From DASSUW01 sp963759375 (lineage in GTDB: Bacteria > Actinomycetota > Thermoleophilia > Solirubrobacterales > Solirubrobacteraceae), in the NCBI GenBank assembly GCA_963759375.1, contig CAVWYY010000007.1:62001-126000 (forward strand): a stretch of DNA of 64,000 nucleotides, written 5' to 3'. The position numbers were made by a program, and so were the translations under genes. The notes under the pieces are model-generated. The model made no database searches. It was not told the DNA's origin and worked only from the letters and a program-made list of their open reading frames with translations. Below are positions 27,484 to 35,902 of the stretch, piece by piece. Each line of letters starts with the position of its first letter. Positions within the stretch are counted from its first letter, which is position 1.

Positions 27484-28871
27484 AGCACGCCGTCCTCGCC
27501 GGGCTCGCGACGGCGCTCCTGCTGGCACCGGCCGCGAGCGCCGACGTCGGCGCTCCCGGCGTCGGCGACCCGTACTTCCCGCGCGCCGGCAACGAGGGCT
27601 ACGACGCCCTGCACTACGACCTGCGGCTCTCCTACACGCCGCGGCGCGACCGGCTTGCCGGCAGCGTCCGCATCCGGGCGCGCGCCACCGCCTCCCTGAC
27701 CCGCTTCAATCTCGACCTCAAGGGGCTGCGCGTGCGCCGCGTGGAGGTCGACGGCCGGCGGGCGCGGTTCCGCCGCGCCGGCTCCGAGCTGCGGATCACG
27801 CCGGCCACGGAACTCGCCGCCGGGCAGGTGTTCACGGTCGGCGTCCGCTACGGCGGGCGCCCGCGCACCGTCACCCACTCGGTCATCGGCGGCGAGCCCT
27901 ACGGCTTTGTGCACACGCGCGACGGCCAGTTCGTCGCCGCCGAGCCCGACGCGGCCTCGACCTGGTTCCCGTGCAACGACCACCCGTCCGACAAGGCGAC
28001 GTACACGTTCCGGGTGACGGTGCCGAAGGGGCTGCGCACCGTGGCGAACGGGCGCCTCGTCTCGCGCTCAACGAAGGGTGGCCGGACCACGTTCGTGTGG
28101 AGCGAGGGCTCGCCGATGGCGACCTACCTGGCGACGATCGACACCGGCCGCTGGCGCATCCGCAGCGGCCGGACGCCGGGTGGCGTACCGCAGACCGTGG
28201 CCGTCGACCGCCGGCTCGCGCGCAAGCGACGCAACGCGGTCCGCAGCGTGTTCCGCACGACGGCCCGGGCCACCGACTTCGAGGCGAAGACGTTCGGCCC
28301 GTACCCGTTCGGCTCAACAGGCGCGATCGTCGACGACGCGAAGTTCCGCGGCCAGACGCTCGGCTTCTCGCTCGAGACCCAGACGCGCCCGGTGTACTCC
28401 GACGTGCGCGACAAGGAGACGATCGCCCACGAGATCGCGCACCAGTGGTTCGGCAACAGCGTGTCGCTGCGCAGCTGGGCCGACATCTGGCTCAACGAGG
28501 GCTTCGCCTCCTACGCCGAGTACCTGTGGATCGACCACACGACCGGTGCCGACGCGCACGACGTGTTCGTCGTGCAGTACCGGATCCCGGCCAAGGACCG
28601 CTTCTGGAAGGTCGTCATCGGCAACCCTGGGCGCAGGAAGATGTTCGACATCGCCGTCTACTACCGCGGGGCGATGACGCTGCAGGCACTGCGCGAGAAG
28701 ATCGGCGACGGGCCGTTCTTCAACCTACTGCGCACGTGGGTGGCCACCTACCGGCACGGCAACGCCACCACGCAGCAGTTCATGACGCTCGCCGAACAGA
28801 TCTCCGGGCAGGACCTCGGCCCCTTCTTCCAGACGTGGCTCTACACGCCGCGCAAGCCCAAGAGCTGGTGA
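27480..28871 (+). CDS. Secreted M1-family aminopeptidase
   Basis: This 463-residue protein has a Sec signal peptide (MKHAVLAGLATALLLAPAASA) and the two main M1 domains: a beta-rich N-terminal domain (DALHYDLRLSYTPRRDRLAG) and a thermolysin-like catalytic domain. The zinc site is HEIAHQWFGNSV with the third ligand in LNEGFASYAEYLW, giving HExxH-x18-E. An exopeptidase GxMEN motif was not obvious; FGSTGAIVDD stands where it is expected. The protein is shorter than classical aminopeptidase N because it lacks the large helical C-terminal domain. It probably trims peptides outside the cell. Its start overlaps the M20 peptidase stop, suggesting linked peptide use. Confidence 0.88.
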   Translation: MKHAVLAGLATALLLAPAASADVGAPGVGDPYFPRAGNEGYDALHYDLRLSYTPRRDRLAGSVRIRARATASLTRFNLDLKGLRVRRVEVDGRRARFRRAGSELRITPATELAAGQVFTVGVRYGGRPRTVTHSVIGGEPYGFVHTRDGQFVAAEPDAASTWFPCNDHPSDKATYTFRVTVPKGLRTVANGRLVSRSTKGGRTTFVWSEGSPMATYLATIDTGRWRIRSGRTPGGVPQTVAVDRRLARKRRNAVRSVFRTTARATDFEAKTFGPYPFGSTGAIVDDAKFRGQTLGFSLETQTRPVYSDVRDKETIAHEIAHQWFGNSVSLRSWADIWLNEGFASYAEYLWIDHTTGADAHDVFVVQYRIPAKDRFWKVVIGNPGRRKMFDIAVYYRGAMTLQALREKIGDGPFFNLLRTWVATYRHGNATTQQFMTLAEQISGQDLGPFFQTWLYTPRKPKSW

Positions 28872-29329
28872 CCGCGCGGGTGTGGCAGGCCGCGCCGGAC
28901 GAGGCGCGCGAGGTCGCCGGACTGCTCGCCGCGTTCCGCGATCACATGGGCTACGACGGCCCGGACGACGCCGCGTTCCTGGCGTCGGTCGAGCGGCTGA
29001 TCGGCCGCGACGACAGCGAGTACCTCCTGGCCGCGGCCGGCGACGGGCATCCGCGCGGCGTCGCCCAGGTCCGCTACCGCTGGGGGATCTGGTGGGACGC
29101 CGAGGACTGCTGGCTCGAGGACCTCTACGTCGCCGACGACGCTCGCGGGGCGGGGCTGGGCCGTGCGCTGACGGAGGCGGTCATCGAGCGCGCCCGCGAG
29201 CGCGGCTGCCGCCGCGTGGAGCTGGACGTCAATACGGAGAATCCCGCTGCGATGCGTCTCTACAGGTCGCTTGGCTTCGAGACCGGCAAGACCGGTGGCC
29301 AGGACCTGCTGATGCGCAAGCGGCTCTAA
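28868..29329 (+). CDS. GNAT-family N-acetyltransferase
   Basis: This 153-residue protein is a compact GNAT enzyme. After an N-terminal helix pair (EAREVAGLLAAFRDHMGY) it has the strand LEDLYVADDARGAGLGRALTEAVIERA with the R-G-x-G-x-G/A acetyl-CoA loop. It ends with RVELDVNTENPAAMRLYRSLGF, the usual Asn/Tyr region. The acceptor is not known. It starts at GTG 28868, overlapping the aminopeptidase stop, as the last gene of the operon that begins with the carboxylase. Its TAA stop overlaps, on the other strand, the stop of the small ORF at 29326-29475. Confidence 0.85.
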   Translation: MTARVWQAAPDEAREVAGLLAAFRDHMGYDGPDDAAFLASVERLIGRDDSEYLLAAAGDGHPRGVAQVRYRWGIWWDAEDCWLEDLYVADDARGAGLGRALTEAVIERARERGCRRVELDVNTENPAAMRLYRSLGFETGKTGGQDLLMRKRL

Positions 29330-29475
29330 CGGACCGGCCGCGGGCGGGTCTTGCCCGGGCACAGTGTCAGGCTCGCCCGGACCAGCTCGCGCTGACGCGC
29401 ATGCTGGTCGCGCTGCGTCGCCAGCATCTCGCGGAGAGCGGTGGCGCGCACCTTGTCTGAGGGCTGCGGGGTCAT
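29326..29475 (-). CDS. Possible small protein, 49 residues
   Basis: An ATG at 29475 opens a 49-residue frame on the minus strand ending at TAG 29326. It reads MTPQPSDKVRATALREMLAT, then QRDQHARQRELVRASLTLCP and a basic GKTRPRPVR tail. About 42 of 48 codons end in G or C, close to the bias of real genes here and unlike random frames. The middle is a charged amphipathic helix. There is no good Shine-Dalgarno sequence upstream. No family is recognised. It sits in an otherwise empty 228-bp gap between two convergent genes and would face away from the GNAT gene. It may be real but untested. Confidence 0.4.
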   Translation of the reverse strand: MTPQPSDKVRATALREMLATQRDQHARQRELVRASLTLCPGKTRPRPVR

Positions 29476-29557
29476 GTGCGGAGAATCGCCCAAATCGGTC
29501 GAAACTTGATAGCGGGCGAACCTGTTACTCCGGGTGCGGTTAACCCCCCGGGGCGGA

Positions 29558-30874
29558 TCACCGCATCCGGTCGAGCACGAGCCGCAGGTCGTCGACGGTT
29601 GTCCGCGGGTTCACCAGCGCCAGGCGGGCGACGGCCTCGCCGCCGACGGTGGTCGGCATCACCATCGCCGTGCCGTCCGCTCGCAGGTCTTCGGCCCAGC
29701 GGTCATAGTCGTCCGCGCCCCAGCCGCGGCGACGGAACACGAGCACGGTCAGCTCGGGCTCGCGCAGCAGCTCGAGCTCCGGCCGCGAGCGGATCTCGTC
29801 GGCGCCCGCGCGCGTCACCGCGAGCGTCGTCTCGACCGCCTCGGTGACCGCATCGGTGCCGTTGACCGCGAGCGTGAACCAGAACGGCAGGCCGCGCGCC
29901 CGGCGCGTGAGGTGAACGGCGTAGTCGGACGGGTTGAAGGCCGCGTCGTCGGCGTACAGCGCCTCCAGGTAGGACGCGTGCTGGCGGTGGGCAGCGCGGG
30001 CCAGCCCCGGCTCGCGGTAGACCAGCGCACAGCAGTCGAACGGCGAGAACAGCCACTTGTGCGGGTCGACGATGAAGGAGTCCGCGCGCTCGATCCCGGC
30101 CAGGCGCTCGCGCGCGCTCGGCGCGCACAGGGCACCGAGGCCGTAGGCGCCGTCGACATGCAGCCAGATGCCGCGCTCGCCGCACACGGCGGCGATGCCG
30201 GCCAGGTCGTCGATCAGCCCGAGGTTGGTCGTGCCCGCCGTGGCGACCACCGCGTAGACGCCGTCGCCGTCCGCGTCGAGCGCCTCCGCCAGCGCGTCGC
30301 CGGTCAGTCGCTCGCCGGGCACGTCGAGCGCCGCGGAGTCCATCACGCCGAGCATCGTGCGCACCGACGAGTGCACCTCGGCGCCGCACGCCACCCGCGT
30401 CGCGCTGCGCCCGGCCGCCCGGGCCGCCGCGCGCGCCGAGTGCAGCGCCGACAGGTTGCCGTTGGTGCCGCCCTGGACGAAGCAGCCGCCGGCCGTGTCC
30501 GGGAACCCGGCGATCGCAGCCAGCCACGCCAGTGCCTCGTTCTCCGCGTGGACCAGGCCGGCTCCCTCCAGCCACGTGCCGCCGTAGACCGAGTTGACCG
30601 ACAGCAGCACGTCGGCGAGCGCGGCCGCCGGCGCCTGGGCCGAGGGGATGAACGCGAGGTAGCGCGGGTGGTCGACCTGGATCGCCGACGGCAGCAGCCG
30701 GCCGAGCAGCAGCTCCGCGGCCCGCTCGGCGCCGAGCCCGCCGGCGCTGATCGCGGGCGCGAACTCGCCCGGCTCGGCGGTCCGGCCCAGCGGGGGCGGG
30801 TCGGCTGCGAGCCGCGCGCGCACCGCGGTGAGGACCGCCTCCTCGAGCCGCGGGTCGCGGTCGTGCAGGCTCAC
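29558..30874 (-). CDS. Pyridoxal-dependent decarboxylase, group II
   Basis: This 438-residue enzyme removes CO2 from an amino acid (aromatic L-amino acid, glutamate or aspartate types share this fold). The PLP lysine lies in DSFIVDPHKWLFSPFDCC. WLHVDGAYGLGAL holds the Asp that pairs with the PLP nitrogen, and GCFVQGGTNGNLSAL with EVHSSVR surrounds the ring. The start MSLHDRDPRLEEAV at 30874 overlaps the metallo-hydrolase stop upstream (ATGA). The substrate cannot be assigned. The operon partners (MBL hydrolase and haloacid dehalogenase-like protein) suggest a small catabolic set for an amino-acid-derived compound, which is inference. Confidence 0.88.
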   Translation of the reverse strand: MSLHDRDPRLEEAVLTAVRARLAADPPPLGRTAEPGEFAPAISAGGLGAERAAELLLGRLLPSAIQVDHPRYLAFIPSAQAPAAALADVLLSVNSVYGGTWLEGAGLVHAENEALAWLAAIAGFPDTAGGCFVQGGTNGNLSALHSARAAARAAGRSATRVACGAEVHSSVRTMLGVMDSAALDVPGERLTGDALAEALDADGDGVYAVVATAGTTNLGLIDDLAGIAAVCGERGIWLHVDGAYGLGALCAPSARERLAGIERADSFIVDPHKWLFSPFDCCALVYREPGLARAAHRQHASYLEALYADDAAFNPSDYAVHLTRRARGLPFWFTLAVNGTDAVTEAVETTLAVTRAGADEIRSRPELELLREPELTVLVFRRRGWGADDYDRWAEDLRADGTAMVMPTTVGGEAVARLALVNPRTTVDDLRLVLDRMR

Positions 30875-31647
30875 GCGACGCGCTGGACGTTCTCGGCGTG
30901 GATCGCCTTCTGCGCGGCGCTGCGGCGCGCCAGCGGCAGCTTGGCCGCCTCACCGTCGGACAGCAGGGCCTCCAGGTACGCGCGGTCCTCGCGCAGGATC
31001 GCCGCCGCGCGCTGCCCGTCGATCGGCGCACCGTGGCCGGGCACCACGTGGTCGGCCTCCTCGACCAGCGGCTCGAGCCGGCTCAAAGTGGCCAGGTACG
31101 CGCTCGCGGATCCCATGATCGACAGCATCGGGATCTCGATCGGCGACAGGTAGTCGCCGCACACCAGCACGCGCGCCCACGGCACCCAGATCGCCATCCC
31201 GTCCTCGGTGTGGCCGTCGGCCGGTTGCAGCTCGAGCTCGCGGTCGCCGACCTCGACCTTGCCGGGCACCGGCAGCCGCTGCGCGCTCGGAAGCGACAGC
31301 GGCTTCGGGCGCTCGACGTAGAACTCGTCGTCGAACTCGCGCAGCTTGCGCTGGGCGTTGCCGGGCTCGGCGACCAGGCGCCCCGCGGTCGTCTCGGCGC
31401 AGCCGAGCGGCGCCTCGGGGAACGAGTAGCGGCCGAGCAGGTGGTCCCAGTCGCCGTGCGTGGCGAGCAGGCCGACGACGGTGAAGTCGGCCTGCTCGGC
31501 GAGCGCGGGGATGATCTCCAGCTCGTCCGGGAAGATCGGCGAGTCGATGCAGAACGCCTCGCCGGCGCTACGGACGAGCGTGCAGGTGGTCTGGTAGGCG
31601 CGGGAGGTGGCGACGACGACGTCGGCGTGGAGCCCGACGGCCCTCAC
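30871..31647 (-). CDS. Metallo-beta-lactamase fold hydrolase
   Basis: This 258-residue protein has the core metal motif THGDWDHLLGRY (residues about 64-75, the HxxxDH pattern). Further ligands are in PADGHTEDGMAIWV (second His), VLVCGDYLSPIEIP (bridging Asp) and VVPGHGAPID (last His), so all ligands are present. The family includes lactonases, thioesterases and glyoxalase II-like enzymes; nothing identifies the substrate. It overlaps both neighbours by four bases (ATGA) and is the middle gene of a three-gene operon with the HAD protein upstream and the decarboxylase downstream. Confidence 0.85.
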   Translation of the reverse strand: MRAVGLHADVVVATSRAYQTTCTLVRSAGEAFCIDSPIFPDELEIIPALAEQADFTVVGLLATHGDWDHLLGRYSFPEAPLGCAETTAGRLVAEPGNAQRKLREFDDEFYVERPKPLSLPSAQRLPVPGKVEVGDRELELQPADGHTEDGMAIWVPWARVLVCGDYLSPIEIPMLSIMGSASAYLATLSRLEPLVEEADHVVPGHGAPIDGQRAAAILREDRAYLEALLSDGEAAKLPLARRSAAQKAIHAENVQRVA

Positions 31648-32336
31648 GCCGCCCCGAGCAGCCGCGCGGCCTCGAGCAGCGACTTGACCTCGGCCGTCGG
31701 CTTCTTGGCGCCCGCCTCGAGCGTCTGGCCGGAGCGGTTCACCCAGATCACCGGGATCTTGAGCTTGATGCAGGGCTCCACGTCGTAGTAGTAGCTCTCG
31801 GCGACGTGCACCCAGCCCTTCTTCCCGCCGATCCGGCGCTCGGCCTCCTTGAAGTGCGCAGGGTCCGGCTTGTAGGAGCGCACCTGCTGGGCGGTCACCA
31901 CGAGGTCGAAGTCGACCTTGAAATGGCGGCGCGTCTGCCCGAGCAGCTTGTCGTCGATGTTGGAGATCAGCCCGATCTCGAACTTCTTCGCGAAGCGGTC
32001 GAGCTGCGTGTTGGTCTCCTTGAACGGCGGCCAGCGCATCACCGAATCCGGCAGGAAGCCGGACCGCGAGGGCTCGAGGGGCCAGCCGAGCTCGCGCGAG
32101 ATGTTGACCGCGGTGCGGCGCAGCACCTCGGCGTACAGCTCGTAGGACCCGCCCTTGATCTCCTGCTGTTGTTGCAGGAAGAGCGGGATCAGCTCATCGC
32201 GCGACAGCGTGTAGCCATCGCGATCGGCCTCCTTGGAGAACGCGTCGAACGCGCCGGTCTCCCAGTCGATGAGAGTGCCGTAGACATCGAACGTGACGAA
32301 GGTGACTTCCTTGGGCAGCGGCATGCGGCCGTGCAT
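31644..32336 (-). CDS. Haloacid dehalogenase type II-like hydrolase
   Basis: This ~230-residue HAD-superfamily protein has motif I TFDVYGTLIDWETGAFDAF (nucleophile Asp, second Asp replaced by Tyr-Gly as in dehalogenases), motif II GLISNIDDKLL, motif III Lys in VRSYKPDPAHF and motif IV VAESYYYDVEPCIK. The DxYGT pattern is typical of L-2-haloacid dehalogenases, although many such proteins act on other substrates. Starts at 32336 (MHGRMPLP) or 32324 (MPLPKEV) are both possible and neither has a good ribosome site. It heads the operon with the MBL hydrolase and PLP decarboxylase and is divergent from an ECF sigma gene. Confidence 0.85.
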   Translation of the reverse strand: MHGRMPLPKEVTFVTFDVYGTLIDWETGAFDAFSKEADRDGYTLSRDELIPLFLQQQQEIKGGSYELYAEVLRRTAVNISRELGWPLEPSRSGFLPDSVMRWPPFKETNTQLDRFAKKFEIGLISNIDDKLLGQTRRHFKVDFDLVVTAQQVRSYKPDPAHFKEAERRIGGKKGWVHVAESYYYDVEPCIKLKIPVIWVNRSGQTLEAGAKKPTAEVKSLLEAARLLGAA

Positions 32337-32346
32337 TTTGGCACGA

Positions 32347-32379
32347 GGGCGTAACAAGCCGTCCGGCTCGGGGCGTAAC
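32347..32379. promoter_or_regulatory. Direct repeat GGGCGTAAC x2 between divergent genes
   Basis: The nine bases GGGCGTAAC occur at 32347-32355 and again at 32371-32379, 24 bp apart, just before the ECF sigma start at 32387 and in the gap to the divergent HAD gene. Such spacing suits a promoter with repeated recognition parts or two sites for one regulator. Because the second copy is only seven bases from the sigma ATG, it could be a late operator. No standard -35/-10 pair is clear. Confidence 0.35.
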
Positions 32380-32386
32380 TGAGGCG

Positions 32387-32941
32387 ATGACGCGAACCGA
32401 CGCAGAGCTCCTGATCGCTTCGCGGGACGACCCGCGTGCGTTTCGCGAGCTGTACGACCGGTGGGCGGAGCGGCTGCTCGCCTACTTCTACCGGCGGGTC
32501 CTCGACGCCGAGGTGGCCGCCGACCTGCTGGCCGAGACGTTCGCGGTCGCGTTCGAGCGCCGGCGGCGCTTCCGCGACGTCGGCAGCCCCGGCGGCGCCT
32601 GGCTCTACGGGATCGCCGCCAAGGAGCTGTCGCACTGGTTCCGGCGCCAGGCGGTCGAGCAGCGCGCGGTCCGCCGCCTGGCGATCGAGGTCCCGGTGCT
32701 CGACGACGAGTCGATCACCCGCATCGAGGCGCTCGCCGACATGGAGGTCCACCGCGCGGCGCTCGCGACCGCGTTGGAGCGGATGGGCGCCGGCGAGCGC
32801 GACGCCGTCCAGCTCCGCGTGGTCGAGGAGATGGGCTACGCCGAGATCGCCACCGCGCTCGACTGCACCGAAGCCGCCGCCCGCACGCGGGTGCACCGCG
32901 GCCTGGCGCGCTTGAACCACCTGATGGAGGCAACCCCGTGA
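32387..32941 (+). CDS. ECF RNA polymerase sigma factor
   Basis: This 184-residue protein is a group 4 sigma factor. Region 2 covers about residues 15-85, with AFRELYDRWAERLLAYFYRRV, the LLAETFAVAFERRRRF core-binding helix and GGAWLYGIAAKELSHWFRR. Region 4 covers about 120-180, with VQLRVVEEMGYAEIATALDCTEAAARTRVHRGLARL as the helix-turn-helix for the -35 box. It starts 30 bp from the HAD gene and overlaps the next gene (GTGA), which encodes a membrane-anchored protein with no zinc-binding anti-sigma motif. Direct repeats just upstream may be its own control site. Confidence 0.93.
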   Translation: MTRTDAELLIASRDDPRAFRELYDRWAERLLAYFYRRVLDAEVAADLLAETFAVAFERRRRFRDVGSPGGAWLYGIAAKELSHWFRRQAVEQRAVRRLAIEVPVLDDESITRIEALADMEVHRAALATALERMGAGERDAVQLRVVEEMGYAEIATALDCTEAAARTRVHRGLARLNHLMEATP

Positions 32942-33849
32942 GCGAGATCCCGTTCGTCAACGCGCTCGGCGACGAGATCGAGCGCGCCGCCCGCCGCCAC
33001 CGCGGCCGCGTGCGCCGCCGCATCGCGTTCGGCGCCGTCGCCTTCGCGATCGCCGCCAGCGGCGTCGCCGCCGCCTCGGGCGTCTTCAGCTCGGCGACAC
33101 CGGAGCAGCTCGCGACGTCCGGCATCAGCTGCTACAGCGCGGCCGACCTCAAGCACTCCGACGTGACCGTCCTCTCCACCGGCACCGCCGCGCCGATCGA
33201 CGCCTGCCGCCGCGCGACGGGAACCAGCGGGCCGCTCGTCGCGTGCGCCGGCCCTGCCGTGATGGTGTTCCCTGGCTCGCCGGGTACGTGCGAGAAGCTC
33301 GGGCTGAAGCCGCTGCCCGCGGCCTACGACGTCGCCCGCCGCAAGGTCAACCGGCTCGGCCGGAAGGTCGCCGCGATCGAGGCGACGAAGGACTGCTGGG
33401 ATCCGCAGCAGCTCGCCGCGCGCGTCCAGGCGCTGCTCGACCGCACGCCCGGCTGGCGCGCGTGGCGTACGCGCGTGCGCTCACCGCTCGCGGAGGGGCG
33501 GTGCGGGATGGTCACCCACGACGCCGGCGCCGTCGACGGGACGGTCGACCCCCGGACGCGCACGGTGCTCGTGATGCGCGGAGCCGCGCGGTCGACGCTC
33601 GCGCTCCTGGACCGCCTGGGCGACCTGGCGACCGCCTCAACCGCGCGCTGCTACGACCGCGCCGGCGCCGAGGCGCTGGCGCGCGACCGGCTTGCCGCGA
33701 GCGGCCGCACGGTGACGTTCCGCGTCGAGCACCTCGAGGGCGGCTCGGTCCAGCCCTTCCAGGACCGCATCGACGACGGGTGTTCGGTGATCCCGGGCTT
33801 CGGCGCGGCGGACGACGGCTACGGGATCGTGGTGACGATCCGGGAGTGA
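32938..33849 (+). CDS. Membrane-anchored protein paired with ECF sigma factor
   Basis: This 303-residue protein has a short N-terminal cytoplasmic part (EIERAARRHRGRVRRR), one membrane segment at about residues 29-50 (IAFGAVAFAIAASGVAAASG) and a long extracellular domain with several Cys (CYSAADLK, IDACRRA, CEKLGLK, DCWDPQQ, GRCGMV, ARCYDR, GCSVIPG), likely in disulfides. In position it replaces an anti-sigma factor, but the cytoplasmic part is too short for a known zinc anti-sigma domain. It may still sense envelope state or simply be co-regulated. The family is unknown to me, although sigma/short-tail membrane gene pairs are common in this group. Confidence 0.75.
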   Translation: MSEIPFVNALGDEIERAARRHRGRVRRRIAFGAVAFAIAASGVAAASGVFSSATPEQLATSGISCYSAADLKHSDVTVLSTGTAAPIDACRRATGTSGPLVACAGPAVMVFPGSPGTCEKLGLKPLPAAYDVARRKVNRLGRKVAAIEATKDCWDPQQLAARVQALLDRTPGWRAWRTRVRSPLAEGRCGMVTHDAGAVDGTVDPRTRTVLVMRGAARSTLALLDRLGDLATASTARCYDRAGAEALARDRLAASGRTVTFRVEHLEGGSVQPFQDRIDDGCSVIPGFGAADDGYGIVVTIRE

Positions 33850-33878
33850 GTGCCGGTGCACTAGCATCGGCGCCCTTC

Positions 33879-35018
33879 ATGGACCTCCTGGAGTATCAGG
33901 GCAAGCAGCTGTTCGCCCGCCACGGGGTGCCGGTGCCGTCCGGCTCTCCCGCCACCACCGTTGAGGAGGCGGTCGCTGCCGCCGACGAGATCGGCTATCC
34001 CTGCGTCATCAAGGCGCAGGTGCAGATCGGAGGCCGGGGCAAGGCCGGCGGCATCAAGGTCGCCCAGGACCGCAGCGAGGCCGAGACGCACGCCGAGGCG
34101 ATCCTCGGCATGGACATCCGCGGCCACACCGTGCACGAGGTGTGGGTGGAGGCAGCGTCGGACATCGCGTCCGAGTACTACGCCTCGATCGTCTTCGACC
34201 GCTCGGCCAAGCGCCCGCTGGTCATGCTCTCGACGCAGGGCGGCATGGATATCGAGGAGGTGGCCGAGCGCGACCCGAACGCGATCGCCCGCCTGCACGT
34301 GGACCCGCTGCTCGGCTTCCAGGACTTCCATGCACGCCGGCTTGCCTTCGAGGCGGGCGTTGACGGCGACGTCGTGCGCCCCATCGGCGCGCTCCTGAAC
34401 CGCTTGTACGACGCGTTCGTCGGCGAGGAGGCGATGCTCGTCGAGGTCAACCCGCTGATCGTCACCGGCGACCGGCAGGTGACGGCACTCGACGCCAAAG
34501 TCACGCTCGATGACAACTCGCTGTTCCGGCACGCCGACAACGCCGGCCTGCGCAACACCGAGGGCGAGGATCCGCAGGAGCGCATGGCGCGCGAGCGCGG
34601 GCTGACCTACGTCAAGCTCGACGGCAACGTCGGCATCCTCGGCAACGGGGCCGGTCTCGTGATGTCGACGCTCGACGTCGTGGCCCAGGCGGGCGGCAGC
34701 CCCGCCAACTTCCTCGACGCCGGGGGCGGCTCGAAGGCGGAGGCGATCACCCAGGCCGTCGAGGTGATCCTCTCCAACGAGAACGTCACCGCCGTGCTGT
34801 TCAACATCTTCGGCGGCATCACGCGCTGCGACGAGGTGGCCAAGGGGCTGATCGAGGCGTTCGCCCAGATCAAGCCCGACGTGCCGTTCGTCGTGCGCCT
34901 GGACGGGACCAATGACAAGGAGGGCCGCGCGCTGCTCGCCGAGGCGAACCTGCCCAACGTCCACACCGAGGCGACGATGCTCGACGCCGCCCGCCGCGTC
35001 GTGGAGCTGGCCGGATGA
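33879..35018 (+). CDS. sucC: Succinyl-CoA synthetase beta subunit
   Basis: This 379-residue subunit joins SucD to interconvert succinyl-CoA and succinate with formation of ATP or GTP in the citric acid cycle. It shows MDLLEYQGKQLFARHGVPVP, the ATP-grasp lysine loop QVQIGGRGKAGGIK, VEVNPLIVT and the C-terminal flavodoxin-like domain with LDAGGGSKAE and FGGITRCDEVAKG. The length is typical (about 385). ATG 33879 is the first good start after the membrane-protein gene 30 bp upstream. The stop overlaps sucD (ATGA). Nucleotide choice cannot be read with certainty. Confidence 0.97.
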   Translation: MDLLEYQGKQLFARHGVPVPSGSPATTVEEAVAAADEIGYPCVIKAQVQIGGRGKAGGIKVAQDRSEAETHAEAILGMDIRGHTVHEVWVEAASDIASEYYASIVFDRSAKRPLVMLSTQGGMDIEEVAERDPNAIARLHVDPLLGFQDFHARRLAFEAGVDGDVVRPIGALLNRLYDAFVGEEAMLVEVNPLIVTGDRQVTALDAKVTLDDNSLFRHADNAGLRNTEGEDPQERMARERGLTYVKLDGNVGILGNGAGLVMSTLDVVAQAGGSPANFLDAGGGSKAEAITQAVEVILSNENVTAVLFNIFGGITRCDEVAKGLIEAFAQIKPDVPFVVRLDGTNDKEGRALLAEANLPNVHTEATMLDAARRVVELAG

Positions 35019-35902
35019 GCATCCTCGTCGGCAACGACACGCGCCTCTGCGTCTCCGGCATCACCGGTCGCGAGGGCACGTTCCACACGCTCAACAACCG
35101 CAACTACGGCACCAACGTGGTGTCCGGCGTCACGCCCGGCAAGGGCGGCCAGGACGTCGAGGGCATCCCGGTCTTCAACACGTTCCACGACGCCGTGGCC
35201 GAGACCGGCGCCAACACGGCGATGATCTTCGTGCCGCCGCGCTTCGCGGCCGACTCGATCCTCGAGGCCGAGGACGCCGGCATCGAGCTCGTGGTGGCGA
35301 TCACCGAGGGCATCCCCGCGCACGACGAGCTGCGCGTCTACAACCACCTCGCCCGCAACGACGACGTGCGGCTGATCGGCCCCAACTGCCCGGGCATCCT
35401 CTCGCCGGGGAAGGCCAACGTCGGGATCATCCCGGCCGCGTTCTTCAGCGAGGGGAACGTCGGCGTCGTGTCCCGCTCGGGCACGCTGACCTACCAGATC
35501 GGCAACGAGCTGGCCCAGCGCGGCTTCGGCAACTCGAGCATCGTCGGCATCGGCGGCGACCCGGTGCCGGGCTCGAGCTTCATCGACATCATCGCCCTGT
35601 TCGAGGCCGACGACGAGACCGAGCTGATCGTGATGGCCGGCGAGATCGGCGGCTCCGCCGAGGAGGAGGCGGCCGACTTCATCGCCGAGAACGTCTCGAA
35701 GCCGGTGGTCGCCTACATCGCGGGCTTCACGGCCCCGCCGGGCAAGACGATGGGCCACGCCGGCGCGATCGTGTCCGGCACCGCGGGCACCGCGGTGGCC
35801 AAGCAGGAGGCGCTGGAGGCGCGCGGCGTGCGCGTCGGCCGGACGCCGACGGAAGTGGCGGAGATCGCCGCCGAGATCGCGGGCTCGCTCAAGACGGCGT
35901 GA
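35015..35902 (+). CDS. sucD: Succinyl-CoA synthetase alpha subunit
   Basis: This 295-residue subunit binds CoA and carries the phosphohistidine intermediate. The CoA-binding start has RLCVSGITGREGTFHT, VVSGVTPGKGGQ follows, and the active-site His is in KTMGHAGAIVSGTAGTA, as in all SucD proteins. PNCPGILSPGKANVGIIPA is also present. The length is normal (about 290). It overlaps sucC upstream and the PepT-like peptidase gene downstream (GTGA), so the three are probably one transcript. Confidence 0.97.
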   Translation: MSILVGNDTRLCVSGITGREGTFHTLNNRNYGTNVVSGVTPGKGGQDVEGIPVFNTFHDAVAETGANTAMIFVPPRFAADSILEAEDAGIELVVAITEGIPAHDELRVYNHLARNDDVRLIGPNCPGILSPGKANVGIIPAAFFSEGNVGVVSRSGTLTYQIGNELAQRGFGNSSIVGIGGDPVPGSSFIDIIALFEADDETELIVMAGEIGGSAEEEAADFIAENVSKPVVAYIAGFTAPPGKTMGHAGAIVSGTAGTAVAKQEALEARGVRVGRTPTEVAEIAAEIAGSLKTA

